Assembly: GCF_020733705.1 (NCBI RefSeq)
Contig: NZ_JAJFZM010000016.1
Span: forward strand, 248,001 to 312,000
Length of the DNA: 64,000 bases
Origin: Nocardia australiensis
GTDB taxonomy: Bacteria > Actinomycetota > Actinomycetes > Mycobacteriales > Mycobacteriaceae
Direction of reading: 5' to 3'
The translations under genes were made by a program, and so were the position numbers. Below, piece after piece: positions 57,721 to 64,000 of this stretch; position 1 is the stretch's first letter, and each line of letters starts with the position of its first letter. Below the pieces are notes generated by a model. That model had not been told where the DNA came from and did not search any database. It was given only the letters and a program-made list of their open reading frames with translations.

Positions 57721-59694
57721 TCATATCCGCGCGCCCTTTGCGCGATTGCAAGCGCGGCAAAGGATTTGGAGGTTCGTCGCGCTGGTCGCACCGCCGCGAC
57801 TGAGCGGGATGATGTGGTCGAACTCTAGGTAGTGGCCATCACCGCATTCGACGCACTTGCCGCCGTCGCGCTGCCACACCTCGGCCTTGACCTCTTGCGG
57901 GATGCTGCGAGTATCGCGCTGGCCGGGTGTGAGGATCAGTCGTTTGGCCACTCGCAGCGCACCTTCCAACGCGGCGGCGACGTAGTCGGGGTCGCTCACC
58001 TCGAAGATGGCGCCACCTCGGGCGGAGGTCGCGGCGAGCACCACGGTGTTCTGTTCACGATGCACGGAAACGACTCGCGACCACGGCAATTCGATGCCGG
58101 TGTCGGCGCCGACGAAGCGGAGCTTCTTATTGCTGGCGATCAGCCTGCCCTCGGTGAGCTTCGGTCCCCTTGCCAAGTTGCGGACATGGATCGCCGGCAG
58201 ATCCACGTGCACCTTCTCCTCAGGATCCAAATGCAACCCTGGCGTACGAACCATCGGCAACTCGCCCGCACGTAGCGCCGACAGCGTCCGGCCACGATGC
58301 ATTCGCCTGCGCAGGTCCTCGATCAGTGGCCCGCTCAAGGCCAACTCGGCAATGGCGTACTCGAACGCCTCGAATTCGGCGAGCTCCACCTCACCGTCCG
58401 CGAAGGCGAAGGTTACCAATCGTTCCACATAGCTGAGCGCGTCCTCGCGCAGTGCCTCCCGGCCCGCGCCCGCCTCGATGCGCTGGTACCGCAATGACGC
58501 CCATAGCGCGGCCCAGTCCTCGCCGCGCGGCCCGGACATCGTCAGGACCCGCCACGCCTGCGTGTGCCAATGGGTCAGGAACTCCTCGATTTCGATCTCG
58601 CAGACCCGACACGGCGCGAGACCTCCGAACATCTTGCGCCGTCGCGGATTAGCGCACCGAGTGCAGTCCCGTGGGCCGGGCTGCCGCTGCGGGCGAGTCG
58701 CACCGGTCCATTCGCCGCCATCCCACCAACGCCACTTCGATGAGTCATTCGGGTCCGAATGCCAGTCGGCGCGTTCGGGATTCGGTGGCGGTGGCGCATG
58801 CTCGACGGTGTGACGACGGCGCTCGAGATCAACCGGCATGGCCGACCGCGCAGTTGGGCGGGATGTATTCGACGCCTCGTGCCGGCCGGCTGCCTCGGAC
58901 TCCCGCGCCGCGTCAGATCGTCGCAGATCGAATGATCCGGCCGACTGGCCGACGTGTGCCGGTGGCCGGGGCTCATCGAACGAGTCGGCCGGAGGCGCGG
59001 GTGGCCTGGGTTCGTCGAGTGGGTAGGTGGGCTCCGCCGGGTGCGTCTCGTCGAACGCGTCCATGGACCGGGAAACCGTTGTCGCCGAATGGTTTCTGCC
59101 CGAGGAGACCGTGGAACGTGCTGGCGGATGGGTCCACCCGAACGGGTTGGTGGAGCGGGAGCCGAGCGGGCGGGCGGCGGTCCGCTGCGCCGGGTCTTCC
59201 ACATTGACGCCGAACTCGGTGACCAGCCCGGCCAATCCACTCGCCCAGCCCTGCCCGATGGCACGGAACCGCCATTGACCGTTCCTGCGGTAGAACTCGC
59301 CGAACATCATCGCGGCCACCGAGTCCGTGTCATCGATCTCGAACTGTGCCACCGTGCCGTTCGCGGCCTCGACGGTAAGCGTCAAACCGGTTACCTCGCG
59401 CAATGTCGCGTCGTCGATAGAGCCCGCGATGACGATCCGCTGCACATCGGTTTCGGTGCGCGGCAGCGACACACTGAGCCGGGCCGTGCCTGGCGCGGGC
59501 TCCTGATCGAGCGTCACCGCCTGCGAAACGTGCCGGGGGGCGTTGAAGAACACGAGATCACGATCGGTCCGTACCGCGCCGAGGTCGTTCAGCAACAACG
59601 CGTGCCCGTCCACGACATGTTCCGACTGCCATGAAATGACCACGGCAAGAAGGGATGTCGGTACTGGTGCATTGGCGCCTTTGCTGAGTTTCAT
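57721..59694 (-). CDS. TerD-DUF2510-HNH multidomain protein
   Basis: 657 aa. Order: TerD domain (1-165, starting MKLSKGANAPVP and with ATLREVTGLTLTVEAANGTV), Pro-rich linker, DUF2510-like WHSDPNDSSKWRWWDGGEWT (311-330), a Cys4 zinc ribbon (CTRC ... CRVC, 344-365), a TerB-like helical segment (428-460), a beta domain, and a C-terminal HNH nuclease (CVECGDGHYLEFDHIIPLSR, 614-633, then CRACNRAKG). TerD proteins bind calcium in stress and tellurite responses. Joined to a nuclease, this looks like a stress or defence effector (inference). ATG 59694 matches the TerD start. Confidence 0.8.
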   Translation of the reverse strand: MKLSKGANAPVPTSLLAVVISWQSEHVVDGHALLLNDLGAVRTDRDLVFFNAPRHVSQAVTLDQEPAPGTARLSVSLPRTETDVQRIVIAGSIDDATLREVTGLTLTVEAANGTVAQFEIDDTDSVAAMMFGEFYRRNGQWRFRAIGQGWASGLAGLVTEFGVNVEDPAQRTAARPLGSRSTNPFGWTHPPARSTVSSGRNHSATTVSRSMDAFDETHPAEPTYPLDEPRPPAPPADSFDEPRPPAHVGQSAGSFDLRRSDAARESEAAGRHEASNTSRPTARSAMPVDLERRRHTVEHAPPPPNPERADWHSDPNDSSKWRWWDGGEWTGATRPQRQPGPRDCTRCANPRRRKMFGGLAPCRVCEIEIEEFLTHWHTQAWRVLTMSGPRGEDWAALWASLRYQRIEAGAGREALREDALSYVERLVTFAFADGEVELAEFEAFEYAIAELALSGPLIEDLRRRMHRGRTLSALRAGELPMVRTPGLHLDPEEKVHVDLPAIHVRNLARGPKLTEGRLIASNKKLRFVGADTGIELPWSRVVSVHREQNTVVLAATSARGGAIFEVSDPDYVAAALEGALRVAKRLILTPGQRDTRSIPQEVKAEVWQRDGGKCVECGDGHYLEFDHIIPLSRGGATSATNLQILCRACNRAKGARI

Positions 59695-59927
59695 CGTGCT
59701 CGAACTATGCCACGCGGGTCCGACACGCCGAATCGGCCGGGCCCGATCGATGGGCGAGCTATCGGTGCCCGCGACACCGATAGCAAGCCGCCGCGCGGCA
59801 TCGCTCCAGCATCCGTGGCTCGGGGACGGGACCCGGTCCGACAACGGGCACCAAGGGCAGGCCCGACACAAACCGATTGGTACGAATACTGCTCACATTC
59901 GGCTGTCCGGTGCGGCACAGTGGTGAT

Positions 59928-60419
59928 ATGAGCACCCCGCAGGGTCCGCGCCGGAAACCGCCGACCGCGAAGACGCTGAGTTCGCGCGTGCCGAGCCCCG
60001 CCGATATCTTGTCGGCCGCCCAGGCCGCGGCCGCCGCCGCGCAATCGGCGGCCGGACAGGCGCTGGACGCCGCGCAGTTGACCGCGGGCCAGGCATTCGA
60101 CGTTGCGGTGCGCCTGCCACCGGCGTCGGCCCAACTGGCCGCCCAGCTGCCCGATCTGGTCGAGAACCTGTCCAAGGCCATCGACCGGCTCAACTCCACC
60201 ATCGACCGACTCGACCGCACCCTCGCACTGGCCGACCCGGCCTTCGCCGCCTACGACAGTCTGCTGCCGCGATTGGAGGCGATGGTCGGATTGGGTGAAG
60301 ACCTGTTCGGGGCGCTGTCGAAGTTGCCGGGCGCCGCTATGCTGGGCCGGTTCGCGGGCCGAGCAACCGAGCCGCCCGCCGAGCCGGAACCGCCGCGCAC
60401 TCGCGGCCGACGGAAGTAG
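59928..60419 (+). CDS. Ala-rich helical protein, phasin-like shape
   Basis: 163 aa. The central part is an Ala-rich helix (ADILSAAQAAAAAAQSAAG, ALDAAQLTAGQ), then LPDLVENLSKAIDRLNSTID as a coiled coil, with basic ends (RRK at the C-terminus). It resembles phasin-like or amphipathic coat proteins in composition, but I cannot assign a family. Divergent from the TerD-HNH gene. Confidence 0.55.
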   Translation: MSTPQGPRRKPPTAKTLSSRVPSPADILSAAQAAAAAAQSAAGQALDAAQLTAGQAFDVAVRLPPASAQLAAQLPDLVENLSKAIDRLNSTIDRLDRTLALADPAFAAYDSLLPRLEAMVGLGEDLFGALSKLPGAAMLGRFAGRATEPPAEPEPPRTRGRRK

Positions 60420-60543
60420 CGGGCCATCCGTTTCTCGGGTCGTCGAACGCACGTCGGGGCTGGCGCGCCGGATCTGCCGAGACGGAAGAGGTTTCGCGAC
60501 CGTCCGGTGGTCACCTGAATAGCCTGGTCCTCGCGGAGTCGAG

Positions 60544-62739
60544 CTACCGGGTCGCTCGATAGGTGGCGGCGCCCTTGAGGACGGTCTCGCGGTACTCGTC
60601 CTCGGGGTCGGAGTCGAGCACTATGGCCCCGCCCGCGCCGATGCGCCACCCACCGTTGTGGCGGACGGCGGTGCGGATGACGATGTTGAGGTCCGCGGTG
60701 CCCGCCAGCCCGAGAAAGCCGATGGTGCCCGAATAGACGCCGCGTGCTTCGGTTTCCAGTTCGTCGATGATTTCCATAGTGCGCAACTTGGGCGCGCCGG
60801 TCATGGAGCCGCCGGGGAAGCAGGCGCGCAGGCAGTCGATGGCGTCGACGTTCGCCCGCAGCGTGCCGCGAACAGTCGAAACCAGCTGGTGCATGGTCGA
60901 ATACGTCTCGGTGGCCATCAGTTTCGGGACATGCACGCTGCCGATCTGGCATACCCGGCCGAGGTCATTGCGCAACAGGTCGACGATCATCAGATTCTCG
61001 GCCCTGGTCTTCGGGCTATCGGCCAGATCGCGCCGCAGCCGCTCGTCGGACGCAGGGGTGGCGCCACGCGGCGCGGTGCCCTTGATCGGCTTGCTCTCCA
61101 CGGTGCGGGCCCGATCGACCTTGAGGAAGCGTTCCGGTGAGGAGCAGGCGATCTCGAGGTCGTCGAAACGCAGGTACGCGGCGTAGGGCGCGGGATTGCA
61201 GCGGCGCAGGCGCCGATAGAAGTCGAGGCCGTCGGACTCCGCGGCGGGGAAGCACGCGCTGTCGGTAATGCAGATTTCATAGGACTCGCCTGAGTGCAGC
61301 CGCTCCTGGCAGACGGCGATATCGGAGAGGTAGCGGTCGCGTCCCCTGGTGAACAGCGGTGCGACGGCATCGAGATCGGTCGATACTTCCAGCGTCGGCG
61401 GATTCGCCCAGGTGGGCAGGGATTCCAGAATTTCGCGGGTATCGCGAGACCAGTCCGCGCCCGCGCGCATGGCCTCCGGAGTGGAATCGGTGAGCGCGAG
61501 CAGATACGTGCGCCCACCCACGTGATCCACCACGACGATCCGGTCGGCGAAGATCCACTGCGCGTCGGGTGTCGAGGCCTGATGCGCGGCCGCGGCGCCG
61601 CAATCGGCTTTCACCTCGTAGCCGAGGTAGCCGACATAGCCACCGGCGAAATCGAAAGGCAAATCGGGAAGTTCGACATATCGCCCGCGCAACTCGGTGG
61701 TCAGATAGTCCAGGATCGTGCCGGGAACCATGCGTCGATTGCCATCGGAGGATTCGACCGTTACCGCGCCCTCGCCGACCCGATAGCGAACCACCTCCGC
61801 CAGCGGCCCACCCGCGTCGCCGAGGAAGGAGAAGCGGTCAAGGCCGGGTTCGACGTGTTCGCTGTCGAGCCAGAACGCGGTGGGGGAGTTGGCGTAAAGC
61901 TGGACGAACGCGGCCTCGGTATCGATGGCGCGCTCGATCACGCTGTGCTGGATCCGCGGGCCGGGGGAGGTCTCCCCGAATCCTTTTCGAACCGTGGGGT
62001 CGCCGATCGTGGGCGCGAAGCCCTCGGCCGTGCGAACGAATTCCTCGGTGTCCGAAGCGGATTGCTCGCGGGTCCGGGTAATGGCTCCGGACTGCCCGAT
62101 GGTCGCCGATCGGGTCGCGGCGCTGGTCGCAGTGCGGTGGACGTGCCGGCGAGCGGGCTGGGCGGCGGTGAGCTTCGCGAAGTTGCGCAGCAGTGCCGCG
62201 CCGTGCTCACTTGCGATCGATTCCGGATGGAACTGCACACCCCATTGCGGCCGGCTGCGATGGCGTACCCCCATGATCACCCCGTCACCGGAGATCGCCG
62301 TGATATCCAGGCTGTCGGGCAGTGGGCGCTGTGCGCACAGTGAGTGATAGCGCACGGCGGTGAATCCGTCGGGAAGTTCGGCGAACAGGTCGCTTCCGTC
62401 GTGCTCGACCTGGTCGAGGTATCCGTGTCTGGCCGTGGGTGCCTCGGCGACCACACCACCCGCCGCGACAACGATGCCCTGATGGCCCAGGCAAACCCCG
62501 AGCAGCGGGAGTTCGGTCGTATCGATCACCGCCGCCGAAATACCGATATCGCGAGCGACGTCGGGGCGACCGGGGCCGGGGGAGATGACTATGTTGTCGA
62601 AGCGGCCGAAATCCAGTTCCGCCAAAGCGTCGGCCTCGTCGTTGCGCACCACCGTCGGCTCGACGCCGTTCACCTTGCTGATCAGCTGATACAGGTTGTA
62701 AGTGAACGAGTCGTAATTGTCGATCAACAGCGTGTGCAT
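60544..62739 (-). CDS. pabAB: Fused aminodeoxychorismate synthase PabA-PabB
   Basis: 731 aa that turn chorismate and glutamine into 4-amino-4-deoxychorismate for folate. Residues 1-200 are the glutamine amidotransferase (VCLGHQ with nucleophile Cys83, WGVQFHPES with His/Glu). From about 270 the chorismate-binding PabB domain runs through ESYEICITDSACF, KPIKGTAPRG, DLLRNDLGRVC, and the closing GAGGAIV. It is full length. Single-chain PabAB is common in actinomycetes, both for folate and for p-aminophenylalanine antibiotics; no antibiotic cluster is near, so folate use is the default. Confidence 0.93.
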   Translation of the reverse strand: MHTLLIDNYDSFTYNLYQLISKVNGVEPTVVRNDEADALAELDFGRFDNIVISPGPGRPDVARDIGISAAVIDTTELPLLGVCLGHQGIVVAAGGVVAEAPTARHGYLDQVEHDGSDLFAELPDGFTAVRYHSLCAQRPLPDSLDITAISGDGVIMGVRHRSRPQWGVQFHPESIASEHGAALLRNFAKLTAAQPARRHVHRTATSAATRSATIGQSGAITRTREQSASDTEEFVRTAEGFAPTIGDPTVRKGFGETSPGPRIQHSVIERAIDTEAAFVQLYANSPTAFWLDSEHVEPGLDRFSFLGDAGGPLAEVVRYRVGEGAVTVESSDGNRRMVPGTILDYLTTELRGRYVELPDLPFDFAGGYVGYLGYEVKADCGAAAAHQASTPDAQWIFADRIVVVDHVGGRTYLLALTDSTPEAMRAGADWSRDTREILESLPTWANPPTLEVSTDLDAVAPLFTRGRDRYLSDIAVCQERLHSGESYEICITDSACFPAAESDGLDFYRRLRRCNPAPYAAYLRFDDLEIACSSPERFLKVDRARTVESKPIKGTAPRGATPASDERLRRDLADSPKTRAENLMIVDLLRNDLGRVCQIGSVHVPKLMATETYSTMHQLVSTVRGTLRANVDAIDCLRACFPGGSMTGAPKLRTMEIIDELETEARGVYSGTIGFLGLAGTADLNIVIRTAVRHNGGWRIGAGGAIVLDSDPEDEYRETVLKGAATYRATR

Positions 62740-62830
62740 GGTGCCTGAAACCCTACGCTCAGCCCGAAATGGTCAAACTGTTGTCGGCTGCCTTCAGTTG
62801 TTTGGGGCCGATTGAGGCACAATTCAGTGC

Positions 62831-63886
62831 ATGTCTGTTACGCAGCCGCTCGCAGTGGATCGTGATGTTGCCGACTTCACCGTGGTCGGAAAATGGATGG
62901 AAGACCAGGGGCTTCCCGGTGGTGAATTCGAAGGGGTGGCCGCGCTCGGCGGCGGCACGCAGAACATCATGTTGCGTTTCACTCGGGGCGGGCGGGATTA
63001 CGTGCTGCGGCGCGGCCCGAAGCACCTGCGAGCCAAGAGCAATGACGTCATCAGGCGTGAGGCGCGACTGCTCGGCGCGCTCGACGGCGCCGGCGTGCGC
63101 GCGCCTCGGGTGATCGCGGCCTGCCCGGACGAAACCGTGCTCGGCGCCGTCTTCTATCTGATGGAGCCCATCGCCGGGTTCAACCCGCAGAACGAACTGC
63201 CGGAACTACACGCGGGCGATCCGGAGATCAGGCGACAGATGGGGCTGTCCGCGGTGGAGGCCATCGCCCGGCTCGGCGCGCTCGACTATCGGGACCTCGG
63301 TCTCGCCGATTACGGCAAACCCGAGGGTTTCCTGGAGCGTCAGGTACCGCGGTGGCTAGCTGAGCTCGAATCCTATTCGGCCAACGATGGCTACTCGGGC
63401 CCGCAGATCCCTGGCGTCGAGCAGGTTGGGGAGTGGCTCGACCGCAACCGTCCCGCGCAGTGGGCCCCGGGCATCCTGCACGGCGACTGTCACCTGGCGA
63501 ACATGATGTTCTCCTACGACGGGCCCGAGGTCGCGGCGATGGTGGACTGGGAGATGTCCACCATCGGTGACCCGCTGCTCGATCTCGGCTGGCAGATCGC
63601 CACCCGCCCGGAGCCCGGTACCACCGGAGCCGCGCTGGTCGGCAAGCTCGGCGCGGTCGGTGGCCTGCCTACGCCGGAGGAGATGGTCGCGCATTACGGC
63701 CGATTCTCGGATCGCGATCTCAGCGTCGTGCCCTGGTACACGGTATTGGCCTGCTTCAAGCTCGGCATCGTGCTCGAAGGCACCCATGCTCGTGCGTTCG
63801 CGGGCAAGGCGCCCAAGCAGGTCGGTGACTTCCTGCACGCCATAACCCTCGAACTGTTCGAGAAGGCGCATCGCCTGATGGAGTAG
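62831..63886 (+). CDS. Phosphotransferase-family protein, FadE36-like
   Basis: 351 aa with an APH/ChoK-type kinase fold: LGGGTQNIMLRFTRGGRDYVLRR-like N-lobe, catalytic HGDCHLANMMF, metal-binding AMVDWEMSTIGDPLLDLGW. This subgroup is the stand-alone or fused N-domain of acyl-CoA dehydrogenases (ACAD10/11), and phosphorylates 4-hydroxyacyl groups in that context; mycobacterial FadE36 is the closest named type. It probably takes part in hydroxy-fatty acid breakdown. A KstR-like site lies 90 bp beyond its stop, for the next gene. Confidence 0.82.
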   Translation: MSVTQPLAVDRDVADFTVVGKWMEDQGLPGGEFEGVAALGGGTQNIMLRFTRGGRDYVLRRGPKHLRAKSNDVIRREARLLGALDGAGVRAPRVIAACPDETVLGAVFYLMEPIAGFNPQNELPELHAGDPEIRRQMGLSAVEAIARLGALDYRDLGLADYGKPEGFLERQVPRWLAELESYSANDGYSGPQIPGVEQVGEWLDRNRPAQWAPGILHGDCHLANMMFSYDGPEVAAMVDWEMSTIGDPLLDLGWQIATRPEPGTTGAALVGKLGAVGGLPTPEEMVAHYGRFSDRDLSVVPWYTVLACFKLGIVLEGTHARAFAGKAPKQVGDFLHAITLELFEKAHRLME

Positions 63887-63976
63887 GGGCGTGTCCGCGA
63901 CGCCGCCGACGCGGGTGAAACTGGAACTCGTTCGCGAGTGCCGTCAATCCTTACCGACGAATTTTCGACCCTGGAC

Positions 63977-63990
63977 TAGAACGCGTTCCA
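63977..63990. promoter_or_regulatory. KstR-like operator at window end
   Basis: TAGAACGCGTTCCA keeps the AAC-N2-GTT core and 5 of 6 arm pairs. It lies after the phosphotransferase stop, so it presumably controls the gene beyond the window edge. Confidence 0.55.
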
Positions 63991-64000
63991 GTTTTCTCGT

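Noticed and set aside
3..62739. Streptogramin biosynthesis cluster (vat, vgb and a PapA-like pabAB)
   Set aside because: The pabAB gene is 59 kb away, there are no NRPS/PKS genes and PabAB has a standard folate role.
1..64000. CRISPR array
   Set aside because: No regularly spaced repeats of 25-40 bp were seen; the tandem repeats present are coding (Gly-rich and Thr-rich proteins) or att-type pairs.

Overview
The window looks like chromosome of a mycolic-acid-containing, high-GC actinomycete, most likely Nocardia (inference). Supporting genes are an EphD-type hydrolase/SDR fusion, a wax-ester synthase/DGAT, MMPL, CYP125-like and tandem CYP157/CYP154-like P450s, ESX-type EspC and YbaB proteins with a long toxin-like partner, an F420-type Ddn-like protein, and KstR-like operators.

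Layout. 0-2 kb: a streptogramin A acetyltransferase (Vat type) and a streptogramin B lyase (Vgb type) side by side. 2.3-9 kb: an aldehyde dehydrogenase and its DUF779 partner, two GAF-domain regulators and a divergent flavin monooxygenase, probably one ketone/alcohol/aldehyde catabolic module. 9-13.9 kb: a polymorphic toxin with a C-terminal HEVGH motif, a probable immunity gene, and divergent EspC and YbaB genes. 13.9-27.8 kb: a cell-wall amidase, an MMPL-TetR pair with a palindrome, DUF2252, YdcF, and lipid/steroid genes around two perfect-armed KstR-like palindromes, ending in ephD.

27.5-34.4 kb: island 1, about 6 kb, between two 427-bp, about 99% identical direct repeats made of the ephD 3' end and the next gene's 3' end. 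It holds a serine-recombinase remnant, a seven-gene operon (four very small overlapping genes, a 95-aa gene, a methyltransferase and a CYTH protein), a GntR/UTRA regulator and a divergent DUF1152 gene. A shared 14-bp motif lies near both promoters. This is the best candidate for an undescribed system here.

36.4-44.2 kb: island 2, about 7.7 kb, in a tRNA-Met gene, bounded by a 43-bp repeat of the tRNA 3' half. It carries a broken tyrosine integrase, an McrA-like HNH nuclease, two RX4H (HEPN-like) proteins, a tRNA-Phe 3' scar and a complete IS21-family element with a 5-bp target duplication. It reads as a small defence island.

44.2-64 kb: a Thr-rich surface protein, MarR, a secreted protein, small membrane proteins, DUF899, a cadmium/arsenic-type cadI-arsR pair with duplicated palindromes, a CYP157/CYP154-like pair without conservon partners, a truncated globin, a CYP125-like P450 with TetR, a TerD-DUF2510-HNH fusion, a fused PabAB and a FadE36-like phosphotransferase protein. 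The stretches at 46.1-46.7, 47.3-48.6 and 50.0-50.7 kb are gene-poor and partly AT-richer. All calls come from reading the sequence; no database search was run.
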